NCBI RefSeq assembly: GCF_900105905.1
Contig: NZ_FNSV01000005.1
Span: forward strand, 5,518,001 to 5,582,000
Length of the DNA stretch: 64,000 nucleotides
Source: Rhodococcus koreensis
Lineage (GTDB): Bacteria > Actinomycetota > Actinomycetes > Mycobacteriales > Mycobacteriaceae
Direction: 5' to 3'
Shown here: positions 45,166-54,330 of the stretch, in pieces
How the letters are laid out: the number at the start of each line of letters is the position of its first letter
Position numbering within the stretch: the stretch's first letter is position 1
Position numbers and translations under genes: made by a program
Notes under the pieces: generated by a model
What the model was told of the DNA's origin: nothing
The model's input: the letters and a program-made list of their open reading frames with translations, nothing else
Database searches by the model: none

Positions 45166-45229
45166 CGCGCCGCACCCTGCGCTGAAGACGGACAATTCGA
45201 GTCTCCGCGCAGGGGCGTGGTCCCGCGTC

Positions 45230-46159
45230 TCATGGGATCAGGATGAATTTCCCCGCGGGGTGGGGTTGCGCGAGTTCGCTGTGGGCCTGCGCGGCATCGA
45301 TCAGGGGAAACGTCTTGGCGATGGTGACCGTCAGATGTCCGGCGCCGGCTTGCTCGACCAGTTCGGCGCGCGCCTTCAGCCGGGCTTCGGCGCTTGCCGG
45401 GTTGCCGCCGCCGACCGACGCAAAGCCGTCCTCTTGCGCCCGACCGAAAGCGGCGATGGTCACGATCCGGGTCTTGTCCTTGACCAATGCCAGCGACACG
45501 TCGACGGCCTCGTCGGTTCCGACGGTGTCGAGGGCCGCGTCGATGCCCTGGGGTGCGACCTCCCGCACCCGCTCCTCGAGTCCGTCTCCGTAGACGACGG
45601 GAGTTGCTCCGAGGTTCCGGACGTAGTCCTGATTCGCCGCTCCCGCGGTGCCGACGACCGTCGCGCCGCGGGCGACGGCGAGTTGCACGGCGAGGGCACC
45701 CACGCCGCCGGAGGCGCCGTGGATCAGGACGGTGTCGCCGGAACCGACCCCGATGGTGTCCAGGGCGTCGACCGCGGTGCCGCCCACCAGCAGCAGACCG
45801 GCGGCCTGTTCCCAGCCGAGGCCGGCAGGTTTGGGAGTGATTGCGGAGACGGGAACGACCACCTTCTCGGCGTAGAGACCGGTGCCTGGGCTGACAATCA
45901 CCTCGTCGCCCACCGCGATCTCCGTGACTCCGGCCCCGACGGCCGCGACCACGCCGGCGGCCTCACCGCCGACCCTGACCGGCAGCTTCTCGGGATCGTC
46001 ACCGAAGGCGCCGCTGTAGAGCTTGTAGTCGATGGGATTGACGCCGATCGCCTTGACTTCGACGAGCACCTCCCCCGATGCGGGCGGCGGAACCTCCACA
46101 TCGACCACGGTCAGGGCCTCGGATGTTCCGTATGATTGCGCGACAACAGATTTGGTCAT
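45230..46159 (-). CDS. NADP-dependent quinone/zinc-type oxidoreductase (MDR family)
   Basis: 309 residues of the medium-chain dehydrogenase/reductase family. GroES-like N-terminal part (VEVKAIGVNPIDYKLYSGAF), nucleotide motif HGASGGVGALAVQLAVARGA, ending AHSELAQPHPAGKFILIP as in QOR-type enone reductases. No Cys/His zinc ligands are seen, so it belongs to the zinc-free quinone oxidoreductase group. GGGAGG lies about ten bases before the ATG, which overlaps the stop of an upstream ORF (ATGA). Substrate unknown. Confidence 0.88.
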   Translation of the reverse strand: MTKSVVAQSYGTSEALTVVDVEVPPPASGEVLVEVKAIGVNPIDYKLYSGAFGDDPEKLPVRVGGEAAGVVAAVGAGVTEIAVGDEVIVSPGTGLYAEKVVVPVSAITPKPAGLGWEQAAGLLLVGGTAVDALDTIGVGSGDTVLIHGASGGVGALAVQLAVARGATVVGTAGAANQDYVRNLGATPVVYGDGLEERVREVAPQGIDAALDTVGTDEAVDVSLALVKDKTRIVTIAAFGRAQEDGFASVGGGNPASAEARLKARAELVEQAGAGHLTVTIAKTFPLIDAAQAHSELAQPHPAGKFILIP

Positions 46160-46551
46160 GTGTGACGCAACCTCCCTCGAAGAGCTGCTATTCCTGTTGT
46201 GCGAGATTTACTCTCACGGATCCGAACACTTGCTCGGTGGAGTACCGATGTCACGCTCTCCCACAGGATCAGGAGGGCCCGGCGTGTGTGCAGTGCGCCG
46301 AGCAACAGGTAGAAGGCGGCACCGAAGTGGGTCCCCTCCCGTATGCAGGCGATGAGGCCGAAAGCGCAAAGAACGAAGGGTGCCCACGGCATCGTTGCTC
46401 GAAACCACCGATACACGATCGCCGGAACCATCGTTTGTCGGCGGGGGCCGCGCCCACGCGCGAGGGTCGGCGCTTGCCTGGGCGGCGAAGAGTTTCGGGC
46501 GAGCATGATGGGAGGTCCGTCCTCGAGGGTCCACAATCGCGAATGTTGCAA
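46156..46551 (-). CDS. Hypothetical small membrane protein
   Basis: 131-codon frame (an inner ATG at about 46428 gives ~91 residues). Two hydrophobic stretches are visible: MPWAPFVLCAFGLIACI and GAAFYLLLGAL, then a basic C terminus. Its TGA overlaps the ATG of the oxidoreductase (ATGA), a sign of translational coupling. No family recognised. Codon use is less biased than neighbours, so it may be recently acquired or not real. Confidence 0.4.
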   Translation of the reverse strand: MQHSRLWTLEDGPPIMLARNSSPPRQAPTLARGRGPRRQTMVPAIVYRWFRATMPWAPFVLCAFGLIACIREGTHFGAAFYLLLGALHTRRALLILWESVTSVLHRASVRIRESKSRTTGIAALRGRLRHT

Positions 46552-46935
46552 TGGCCGGCCGAGGCGCGGCTGGTGCGCAGGTTATCGGTCGCATCGACGT
46601 GCGCCCAAGGGTTGCGATCCGACTGCGTCGAACCTCGCAGGCGTCGTCGTTCAGGAGCCGTGGAAGTGGTCCCGGCACTGGCAAAACCCGATGAGCCAGA
46701 TGTACGGATCCATCATCATGATTTCGGCGCACCGGGCAGGTAGCGGCGGGAGGCGCAGAAATCGCTCCACCCAGCGCGATCCTCGGGCAGAGGTAGCGGG
46801 GTGACCACAACGAGGGCATCGGCCGGGCCGCTCCGCAACCAGCTCGCCGACATCTGACCAGTGCACGGATGCCAGACTGCTGAGCCGCCGGCGGATCGAC
46901 AACACTTTGGCGCACACAGAATCGTGGGTGGGGAC
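46552..46935. other. Gap of ~380 bp, doubtful ORFs only
   Basis: A minus-strand frame at 46651-46917 contains CPRCGH and CQCRDH, reminiscent of a zinc ribbon, but it has no ribosome site or known family. Nothing else is supported. Confidence 0.3.
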
Positions 46936-47097
46936 CTATTCCGATGTGGGTGACAGTCGTTCGATGTGTTCGAGCAATTCGATGAGTTCTCCGATGGTGA
47001 GTTCAACGGTGCCGAACAGGGGATCACCATTCTTGGCGGCGCGGGCGACGGCCTGCCCGATGCGGTCGGTGAGCTGTTCGATCAGTGGGTCGGCCAT
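46936..47097 (-). CDS. Small acidic helical protein, 53 residues
   Basis: Starts MADPLIEQLTDRIGQAVARA and continues through FGTVELTIGELIELLEHIER. AGGAG lies about 11 bases upstream of the ATG. Composition is strongly non-random: acidic, with amphipathic Leu/Ile-rich helices and high third-position GC. Function unknown; size and character suit a small adaptor or antitoxin-like protein, but no partner gene is next to it. Confidence 0.6.
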   Translation of the reverse strand: MADPLIEQLTDRIGQAVARAAKNGDPLFGTVELTIGELIELLEHIERLSPTSE

Positions 47098-47144
47098 GAC
47101 TGAGAATTCTCCTGGAAAGCGGGAACGTTGTCTTCCGGATCTGA

Positions 47145-47475
47145 AGGTTCTCGTTCGCGCCTGACCTGCTGACGGCCATCACGGCCGGTGACCGCGACAC
47201 GATCGAATCGATCCTCGGTCCCGATTTCACACACATCACCAGCGAGGGCAAACTCCTCGGACGCGACGAGGAGGTCGCGAGCATCGTCCCGGTGGCGCTC
47301 ACGATGAACGCCACCGAGCAGACCGTCGACATCGTCGGCGACACCGCCGTGATCCACGGTGCCAACACCCTTACCGAGTCCGGCAATGTGCTGGCCCGTG
47401 AAACGCTTCACCGATGTGTTCGTCAAGCAGAACGGAACCTGGATGGCACTGTCTGCGCAGGAGACCGCGATCTGA
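47145..47475 (+). pseudogene. NTF2-like (DUF4440/SnoaL) gene relic
   Basis: Plus strand reads LLTAITAGDRDTIESILGPD, then FTHITSEGKLLGRDEEV and VDIVGDTAVIHGANTLTESG in one frame. After about 47403 the match moves to another frame: RFTDVFVKQNGTWMALSAQ and a stop at 47473-47475. This is the nuclear-transport-factor-2-like fold seen in DUF4440 and SnoaL proteins. The first frame has an upstream stop at 47142 and no start codon, and an extra A in GTGAAACGC explains the frameshift. So it is 5'-truncated and frameshifted. Confidence 0.75.
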
Positions 47476-47690
47476 CCGTCACGAGTTCGGCGATCAGGGC
47501 TTCGACCCGGGTCTTGATCTCGTCGCGGATCGGGCGCACCGCGTCGACGCCCTTGCCTGCCGGATCGTCGAGCGCCCAGTCCCGGTAGCTTTGACGGTCT
47601 CGGCCGGGGCGGTCCCGGCGGAGCGGACCTCGATCCGGTCACCGGCGAGGTGAGACAGGAATCCGGTGGCGATCGACGAAATACGTTGTG
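47476..47690 (-). pseudogene. arsC: arsC (arsenate reductase, LMW-phosphatase type) relic
   Basis: Two separated pieces of an ArsC protein remain on the minus strand in different frames. One reads ATGFLSHLAGDRIEVRSAGT plus APAETV, the segment after the N-terminal Cys loop. The other reads YRDWALDDPAGKGVDAVRPI plus RDEIKTRVEALIAELV, the C-terminal end. The catalytic loop and the whole middle are gone. It abuts the NTF2-like relic tail-to-tail, suggesting a deletion junction near 47476. Confidence 0.72.
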
Positions 47691-48628
47691 CTACTTCCCC
47701 GGCTCGCGCGCGTCACTCACGTCGGACAGATAAGCGCTCACGTGGTCGGCAAGGCTGGGTGGGTCTCCGACAGATCGCCTTCGCGGTAACTCGACATATC
47801 GTCGGTGCCCCGCATCGTGTTCGGCCGCGACCTGCTCTTGCCAGTACACGCCCGATCGACTCTGCGAAAACCCCGAAATATTCATGCTGAAACGACCCCT
47901 TCGACCCATGAGGAGCGCACTCCCTCACATGGTCACACCCATTTGTGGCTCGTGGTGCCATGCGGCGACGAGCCCTGACCTCCATTTCCGTTTTAGCCGA
48001 TCAGCTCGCAGGTGTCACGGACCGACCAGTCCCTATGAAACAGCGCTTCAGCTGCGGTGATCCCGAATCCGGAAACCCGTCCGCGTCGGCACGCACTCCC
48101 CGCTCGAATGCGTCGCCGCGCGTACGAATTCGTGTCGCTCGAGAATGCTGATTTACAGCGCATTTGTTCCACCCTGGAAGCGGCGTGTGTCTGGTATCGA
48201 ATCGACCGTTGAGGTCCGTCCGGCGACGACTTAATCTGGAAGGTGCGGGCCGTATCCCGTCGGGTTGAGATTTTGACAGTCCGGGATACGACTCGCCGGA
48301 GGGGCTTGTCGCGGAACTGCCGGCTTGGACTGCGGTCCCGGTCGGAGCGCTGTCGGGAGGAAGCGCCGCTGCCACATTTTCGCCGGTGACTTGGCTTTGC
48401 CTGCGCGCTGTCGCATCAACGTCGCCTACCGGGCACCGGTCGACGACTTCCTCGAGCGAGCCCATGAGCAATGGCGGCGCAACCAATCTCCACCAGGTGC
48501 GTTCGCGTCGGCACGTCCACAAACCGGCTTCAGGTACGGTTTGTTCACCGCGGTAAACAGCGTGCGTGCTGCGTCGGACGACAGGTGTGTGGCGTCAGGG
48601 AGCACCCAGTGCGACTGGAGAAGGTGAG
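47691..48628. other. Gap of ~940 bp without a supported gene
   Basis: Lower coding signal on both strands. One feature stands out: an inverted repeat CGTATCCCG (48251-48259) and CGGGATACG (48282-48290) with a 22-nt spacer, possibly an operator or hairpin. The short frames here have no recognised domain. Confidence 0.4.
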
Positions 48629-48910
48629 ATGGCTATGACTTCCGGCACGGGCCCGCTGCCCGACTCCATCGCTGGGCAGCGGCGGATGCCCGCGCTGTCG
48701 CCGCGGGAGCTGGAAATCCTTCGTCTGTGGCTGCGGAGTGAATCGAAAACGGCTGCCGCATCCGACCTGGGAATCAGCCTGGGCACGATCAACACCCACC
48801 TCGCCCGGATCCGAGCGAAGTACGCCGCCGTCGGACGCCCTGTCACCGACAAGTCCGGACTGTTGGTCCGGGCACTTCAGGACGGTCTGGTGTCTCTCGC
48901 CGAACTCTGA
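48629..48910 (+). CDS. LuxR-type HTH protein, single domain
   Basis: 93 residues from the ATG at 48629 with GGAG eight bases upstream. Almost entirely a LuxR/FixJ DNA-binding domain: LSPRELEILRLWLRSESKTA, ASDLGISLGTINTHLARIRA. No receiver or sensor domain is attached. The WLRSESKTA variant and the following RAKYAAVGRPVTDKSGL loop are typical of small actinobacterial LuxR-only regulators. Targets unknown. Confidence 0.75.
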   Translation: MAMTSGTGPLPDSIAGQRRMPALSPRELEILRLWLRSESKTAAASDLGISLGTINTHLARIRAKYAAVGRPVTDKSGLLVRALQDGLVSLAEL

Positions 48911-48969
48911 CGGGCGGGTTGACACGTTCCCCGTGGGACCGTCCGGTACTGCGGTCGGCCGTGTCTCGT

Positions 48970-49218
48970 CTACGAGAGCCGGGACCAGGACAGATCGTCG
49001 AGCCGGGCCGCGCGGGCATTCTCGTGGGCGACGATCGCCTCCTGCCAGTCCCGATCGGTCACGCCGAGCCCGTCGCGGACGGCTGGAGGTGGAACCCCGA
49101 GATCCGTGGCGATGTGCGCCCACGACCTGCCCGCCTGGAGGGCCTCGATCACCGCGCGGGCGAGGCGATCGTCGGTCTGGTCGCCATCAAAGAACGCATC
49201 AGCGCTGTCAGCGGCCAC
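48970..49218 (-). CDS. Hypothetical HTH-like protein
   Basis: 82 residues from a GTG. The middle reads ALQAGRSWAHIATDLGVPPP, like the second and third helices of an HTH, ahead of AVRDGLGVTDRDWQEAIVAH. No clear Shine-Dalgarno. Convergent with the LuxR-type gene. May be a small DNA-binding protein; family not recognised. Confidence 0.5.
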   Translation of the reverse strand: MAADSADAFFDGDQTDDRLARAVIEALQAGRSWAHIATDLGVPPPAVRDGLGVTDRDWQEAIVAHENARAARLDDLSWSRLS

Positions 49219-49477
49219 GGGAAGGTTGTCCGGTCTGGTGCGCTCGATGAGCGCGGAGTCGCATTTGCATCCATGCGACTCTATCGGTTGCAGTGAAATG
49301 ATGATATAGCGCTCCGGTGACTTCGATGGTGGCGCGAAGACGTCCCTGACCGTGCAGGTGCGGCACGGTCACCATCGGACGAGTTCACCACCCGACTCGA
49401 TAGCAGTGATGTGCTCGCCTACGGAACCCGGGGCCCTGCCGCTTATCCTCCTCGGGCGGCCTCAGGCCGGGTCCTTA

Positions 49478-49804
49478 CTACTCGGAGCGTCCGGACGGGA
49501 AATGCACTGACCCGTCGTTGCCGATGCAACCCCCCTGCACCGGGCCGCTGCCGAAGAAGACGCCATTGAGTTGCCCGCTGCCTCCAGGAGAGTTCGATCC
49601 GACACCGGCACCCCCGACGCCGATCGCCCCGCACTGGTAGCTGTTCATGTCGTTCGGGGTGTCGTTGTGGACGTGGAGTTGCGTACCGGGTGTGTTCGGG
49701 TCTCCATGAAATGCCGGTGCCGACGCCGCGATGCCGGAGCCGAGTGCAAAAGCGGTGGCGATCGCGGCCGATGTAACCGCCGTGCGCAATGCGAACGTGT
49801 TCAT
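49478..49804 (-). CDS. Small secreted protein
   Basis: 108 residues with a Sec signal peptide (MNTFALRTAVTSAAIATAFA, cleavage near ASA-AP) and a Gly/Ser/Asn-rich mature part containing two Cys (YQCGAIGVGG, GGCIGNDGS) that could form a disulfide. AGGTGA six bases from the ATG. Resembles small exported proteins of unknown function common in rhodococci. Monocistronic. Confidence 0.7.
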   Translation of the reverse strand: MNTFALRTAVTSAAIATAFALGSGIAASAPAFHGDPNTPGTQLHVHNDTPNDMNSYQCGAIGVGGAGVGSNSPGGSGQLNGVFFGSGPVQGGCIGNDGSVHFPSGRSE

Positions 49805-50113
49805 CTGATGTCACCTTTGATTCGATTGTCGCCCGGCTTTCACCGGCCGATGATTCTCGGGTTACAAGCAATCTTCGGGCTATCTATCCCGATGGAACAA
49901 TTATGGTCCGAGCCGTCGGCGAAAATCACCCCTTCGCGTGGTTACCGGCAATTCGAATGCGCAGTCCACACCGGCCGTCGCGGCCCTGCTCGCAGCCCCG
50001 AGCGTGCCGCAGTGTCGAAACCGTGTGACCCCGTGGAGTTCACGTCTGTGTACCGGAGGGCGCTAGCGTTGGGCTGCCCGACATCCGCACGTTCGAAGGA
50101 GAAACTGCCTCGC

Positions 50114-51390
50114 ATGGCCGGTGACGAGATTTCGGACGGCGAGAACGCGCACCTGGACGCGACGCCGCAGTTGCGCCGGCGGCTGGGGGTGTTCGACTCG
50201 GTGATGATCGGCCTCGGGTCCATGATCGGGGCGGGATCTTCGCCGCGCTGGGGCCTGCCGCGTCCGCCGCGGGCGGTGCATTGCTCGTCGGGTTGGCCGT
50301 GGCCGCGGTGATCGCCTACTGCAATGCCAACTCCTCCGCCCGGCTCGCCGCGTTGTATCCGCAATCCGGTGGCACCTACGTCTACGGGCGTGAACGCCTG
50401 GGACCGTTCTTCGGGTATCTGGCGGGCTGGGGCTTCGTGGTCGGCAAGACCGCCTCGTGTGCCGCGATGGCCCTAACGGTCGGCGCCTACGCCTGGCCCG
50501 GCCGCGAGCATCTCGTCGCTGTGGTCGCCGTCGTCGCCATCACCGCCGTGAACTACTTCGGTGTGCAGAAGTCGGCCCTGGTCACCCGGATCATCGTGTT
50601 CACGGTCCTCGCCGTCCTCGCCGTGGTCGTCATCGTGTGCCTGAACGGACCCGATACCGGGTTCGGTGGCCTGGAGATCGCCTCCGGCCACGGCGTGACC
50701 GGGGTCCTGCAGGCCGCCGGTCTGCTGTTCTTCGCGTTCGCCGGGTACGCCAGGATCGCCACGCTCGGCGAGGAGGTGAAGGATCCGGCCCGGACAATCT
50801 CCCGGGCGATTCCCCTCGCCCTGGCCATCACCCTCGTCGTGTACCTGTGCGTCGCGGTCGCAGTCCTGAACGCGCTCGGTGCCGACACTCTCGCGGCCGC
50901 GACGGATCCGCTCGCGCAGGCGGTGGCCGCTGCGGGATTCGAGGGTCTCGAGCCGGTCGTCCGGGTGGCCGCGGTGATCGCCGCGCTCGGCTCGTTGCTC
51001 GCCCTGATCATCGGGGTCTCGCGGACGACATTCGCGATGGCGCGCGACGGCCACCTGCCACGTCTGCTCGACGCCGTCCACCCCCGGTTCGCGGTGCCCT
51101 ACCGGGCCGAGTTGGCGGTGGGGGTGGTGGTGGCGCTCCTCGCCGCGACGGCGGACCTGCGCGGCGTCATCGGGTTCTCCTCGTTCGCGGTGCTGTTCTA
51201 TTACCTGATCGCCAACGCGTCCGCCTGGACCCTGTCCGCGAAACCGTGGCCGCGCCTGGTGGCGGCCGTCGGCGCCGTCGGTTGCATCGTCCTCGCCGCG
51301 TTCCTTCCCCTGGCCTCGGTGATTCCGGGTGTGATCGTCCTCGGGCTCGGGGCCGTGATCTACGCGATCCGCTCGTCCCGTCGTCCCTGA
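50114..51390 (+). pseudogene. APC-family amino acid permease, frameshifted
   Basis: The ATG at 50114 (AAGGAG upstream) begins MAGDEISDGENAHLDATPQL and reads through GVFDSVMIGLGSMIGAG, the conserved first helix. There the frame breaks: GCGGGATCTTC should be GCGGGA-ATC-TTC, i.e. one A missing near 50236. In the next frame the protein continues as FAALGPAASAAGGALLVGLA through eleven more helices to 51390. With the base restored it is a ~425-residue permease. Everything after the shift is intact, so the change is very recent or a sequence error. Confidence 0.82.
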
Positions 51391-51614
51391 TCCGCGAGGA
51401 GGGGTACCGCCTGTCCACCCGGGCGAGCTTCGACGCGCGATCGGCACGGGGTGCAGCTAATCTGTCATCGGTGCGATTGTCTCGTGCCTCGTCGCCGGAG
51501 CCGATGTGTTGCGAAAACCTGTCCGCAGCTGGATCTTTCACATGCTTCATCGGGCTGTGCCCGCATTCCCAGTGCCCTGACCGTGTTCGGTGTTCGAGAG
51601 GGGAATGACTCCAC

Positions 51615-51878
51615 ATGTCGGAACTCCACTGGATCACGCGAGGTCGGTGCCGAGACGGTGATCCGGATCAGCTGTTCGTGAGCGGCGCCGCGCAGCGCAA
51701 GGCCGCCGCGCTGTGCCGGCACTGCCCGGTGCTGATGGAATGCGGCGCGTATGCGCTCGACAATCGCGTCGAATTCGGCATCTGGGGTGGGATGACCGAA
51801 CGTCAGCGCCGGGCACTGCTCGAGGCGCACCCCCGAGTCCGCTGGTCCGATCTCTTCGAGGCGCAGCGCCGGCAGTGA
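51615..51878 (+). CDS. WhiB-family iron-sulfur regulator
   Basis: 87 residues. Four Cys ligands for a [4Fe-4S] cluster: Cys12 and the CRHCP...C set (LCRHCPVLMECGAYAL), followed by the signature GIWGGMTERQRRALL turn. WhiB proteins bind the principal sigma factor and sense redox or nitric oxide. Small size and the missing C-terminal AT-hook exclude WhiB7. Which subclass it is cannot be told. Preceded by GAGAGGGGA. Confidence 0.93.
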   Translation: MSELHWITRGRCRDGDPDQLFVSGAAQRKAAALCRHCPVLMECGAYALDNRVEFGIWGGMTERQRRALLEAHPRVRWSDLFEAQRRQ

Positions 51879-51896
51879 ACGGGCACAACGCCGTCG

Positions 51897-53300
51897 CTAG
51901 AACGAAGCATCCTTCTTCCCGATACTGATGAGGTATTCGTCGGCTTCGGGTTCTTCGGTGAAGGAGATGACTTCGCCGACCTCGCGCTGCAGGACTGTGA
52001 GTACTTCCGCAGGGGTCGCGTAGAAGAACTCGCGCCGCGGATTGACCTTGTTCACGCGGCGATCGGCGAAGGCTTGATGCAACTTGGCCTCGACAGTGAC
52101 GGCGTCGTCCGCAAAGAACAGTGCATGTACGTCGAACCGGAAGGGCACGGATGCGTCACCGAGTTCGCGGACCCGGTCCATTGGTTCGAGGCGGCGGGTC
52201 ATGCCGATCTTGACCGTGTTGATGCCGAAGGCTCCCATGTTGGAGATGACATAGACGAATCCTGCCCGGATGTTCGCGGCCCGATAGTCGACATTGTCGA
52301 GGGCATGCTGGACATCGCCGAGCTTGTCGCGAAGGCGTTGCGCTCCCGCGGTATCGCCGCTCGCTTCGAGTGAGGCGAGGGCGTTGCGGTAGTGCGCGAG
52401 TTCCTTCTCCAACTTGGAGCGTTCCGCCTGGAGCTCTTGCTCAGCCTTGCGTTGCTCTCGCAACTCCTCCCGGCGTTCGCGCTCGGCCTCCTTTTCTTCC
52501 TGAACTTTCATGTGGAAGTCTGCCGCCAACTCCAATTCGGTAAGCCGAAGTCGATGGTAGTGATCGGTGACCCGCAAGTTGATCATCTGCCCCTGCTTCG
52601 AGATCTGGTCAGCGGCCTTGAACAGTCTCTGGCTCGCAACGGGCAGATTCCCCGCCTTCACGGTCTTGACGCAGTTCTCGGCCTCGGCGTTATACGCACG
52701 GAGCATGATTCGGGACATGTCGGATACAAACTTGCGTCCGTGAGTAGCGGAGTTATTGAACGTGAAGTTAGTGGTCGCGGTAATCGCCGTCTTGTCTTTG
52801 ACGGCTTGTTTAATCGCAGACTGCACGCGGAGAAGCTCGTCCTTGAGCTGTACAGATGTTTCTGCGGGGTGGTGGTAGCGATACAACCCGACCGATTGCA
52901 ATTCTTGCTGCAAATGAGCCTCGACGAGCGAACCCCGCGCGGCTGTGATCTGTTGATCCAGGTCAACCTTCTCGTGCTGAAGTCGGGCGACGTCTGCCGT
53001 CAGGCGGGTCGATTCGGCGTCGAGCGCGGCAACCCCGGCTAGTCCCATACGGTCGACCAGATGCTGCAGTCTGTCGACCTCGATCTGAAGTTCCTGGGCG
53101 CGCTTCTTGGCGCTGAAAACCGACAGCCGTCGTTGCGTCTGCGCGACGTCGCCGGCACCGGAGGTGGGCGTGTGCGGCACGGGATTCTCCGGACCTGCGA
53201 ACGGCTGTGTCGCGGAGGTCCACCCGTTGCCGTCCCACCATCGATAGTGAGGTTGACCCTGCGGATCGGGGTGCCAGCCAGGAGGAATCGGCGCAGTCAT
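51897..53300 (-). CDS. DUF2510-DUF4041-T5orf172 (GIY-YIG-like) protein
   Basis: 467 residues from the ATG at 53300. Domain order: a DUF2510 motif at the N terminus (PPGWHPDPQGQPHYRWWDGN), a coiled coil about 60-130, a DUF4041 region about 135-245, a charged coiled coil about 262-310 (EEKEAERERREELREQRKAE), and a C-terminal T5orf172/Mug113 GIY-YIG-type domain about 347-440 (GFVYVISNMG, NTVKIGMTRR, Glu in VEAKLHQAF). GIY-YIG domains are nucleases; the DUF4041-T5orf172 pair is known from phage and bacterial proteins of unclear role. TATCTA a few bases upstream suggests a leaderless message. Divergent from a barstar-like gene with only 47 bp between. Confidence 0.82.
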   Translation of the reverse strand: MTAPIPPGWHPDPQGQPHYRWWDGNGWTSATQPFAGPENPVPHTPTSGAGDVAQTQRRLSVFSAKKRAQELQIEVDRLQHLVDRMGLAGVAALDAESTRLTADVARLQHEKVDLDQQITAARGSLVEAHLQQELQSVGLYRYHHPAETSVQLKDELLRVQSAIKQAVKDKTAITATTNFTFNNSATHGRKFVSDMSRIMLRAYNAEAENCVKTVKAGNLPVASQRLFKAADQISKQGQMINLRVTDHYHRLRLTELELAADFHMKVQEEKEAERERREELREQRKAEQELQAERSKLEKELAHYRNALASLEASGDTAGAQRLRDKLGDVQHALDNVDYRAANIRAGFVYVISNMGAFGINTVKIGMTRRLEPMDRVRELGDASVPFRFDVHALFFADDAVTVEAKLHQAFADRRVNKVNPRREFFYATPAEVLTVLQREVGEVISFTEEPEADEYLISIGKKDASF

Positions 53301-53347
53301 TGTCAATAGATATCAAAGTGGATCTACTGGTGGGGAATGATCGAACC

Positions 53348-53740
53348 ATGACCGGAGAACCCGTGACGTACGTGATCGACGGTGCACGCATTCGCACGCT
53401 CGACGACGTCTTCACGTTGGCGGGAGAAGCAGTGCGCGGCGAAGGCGGCTATTTCGGGCGCAACCTGGATGCCTTCGCCGATTGCCTCACGGGCGGATAC
53501 GGCACGCCCGAGGACGGTCGTTTCTACTTCGTGTGGGAGAACAGCAGTAGATCCCGCGAGGCGCTCGGTTACACGGAGACTGCGCGGCAACTGGGGCGGC
53601 GGCTCGAGCGGTGCCACCCGACGAACCGGGACAGGGTGCGCGCCGATCTCGAACGCGCTCTGCGGAAGGACGGTCCCACGGCGTTCGACTGGGGCGTCGA
53701 CATCTTCGAGTTCCGGGACGTGCGACTCGACCTCCGGTAG
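53348..53740 (+). CDS. Barstar-family (RNase inhibitor-like) protein
   Basis: 130 residues. Barstar-fold signature: IDGARIRTLDDVFTLAGEAV, FGRNLDAFADCLTGGYG (the conserved Asn/Asp and Trp/Leu helix), ending FDWGVDIFEFRDVRLDLR. Barstar proteins bind and block barnase-type RNases, often as immunity proteins in toxin systems. No barnase-like gene is adjacent. Divergent from the T5orf172 protein, so the two share a promoter region and might form a functional pair (inference). ATG at 53348 with GGGGA upstream. Confidence 0.8.
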   Translation: MTGEPVTYVIDGARIRTLDDVFTLAGEAVRGEGGYFGRNLDAFADCLTGGYGTPEDGRFYFVWENSSRSREALGYTETARQLGRRLERCHPTNRDRVRADLERALRKDGPTAFDWGVDIFEFRDVRLDLR

Positions 53741-53750
53741 GCGGTGGCGC

Positions 53751-54281
53751 TCACGCGGTGAGGTAGAGAACCACCCGGAAGTACCGGGAATCCCGGCGGA
53801 AGGTCGGTGTGGCGACACCGTACCGCTCGAAGAATTCGTGCTGCTCGATGAACCGGAGGTCGCCGGTGGTGCCGGGTACCGAACATTGCAGATTCGGCAT
53901 GCGCCACGTGCCCGTGTCGGGCACGCACCACATCGGCACGGTGCCGGGCAAGAAGTTCCAGCCGTCGTCGGTGCTCAGTGCGAGGTTCGCGACGACCTCG
54001 ATCGACGCGACCACTCCGCGCACGGACGCTACGTGCGCGGTCGATGACCCCGGGTACCTGTCGACGTAGAAGGCTCCTCTGCCGTAACCGTTCGGTCCCT
54101 CTTCGGCTAGTGATCGGATCTCGGCGGGAAGGTGCTGTTCGTCGAGCCACGAGAGTGTGGTGGTCACGGTGTCACCGGGGTGCCAGAGACGGTGCGCGGG
54201 GACGGGCTCGTCGTCGACGAAGACCGTGAGTGTCTGCTGCGAGCCGGGTTCGGGTGTGCGTCGTTGTTGGTCGGCGAGCAT
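53751..54281 (-). CDS. Hypothetical cytosolic protein
   Basis: 176 residues from the ATG at 54281 (MLADQQRRTPEPGSQQTLTV). No signal peptide or transmembrane segment. Beta-rich with several Trp and aromatic clusters (WCVPDTGTWRMPNL, RFIEQHEFFERYGV). No family recognised. Ends 10 bp from the convergent barstar gene. Codon use is typical of the genome. Confidence 0.65.
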   Translation of the reverse strand: MLADQQRRTPEPGSQQTLTVFVDDEPVPAHRLWHPGDTVTTTLSWLDEQHLPAEIRSLAEEGPNGYGRGAFYVDRYPGSSTAHVASVRGVVASIEVVANLALSTDDGWNFLPGTVPMWCVPDTGTWRMPNLQCSVPGTTGDLRFIEQHEFFERYGVATPTFRRDSRYFRVVLYLTA

Positions 54282-54330
54282 TGTCGTACCCCGCGCAGTA
54301 GGCGGGCCGATGGACGAAGCGATCGGGCGC

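Noticed and set aside
51615..53740. Complete defence island around the T5orf172 gene
   Set aside because: No restriction, CRISPR, BREX or other known defence genes are next to it; only a pair of candidates remains.
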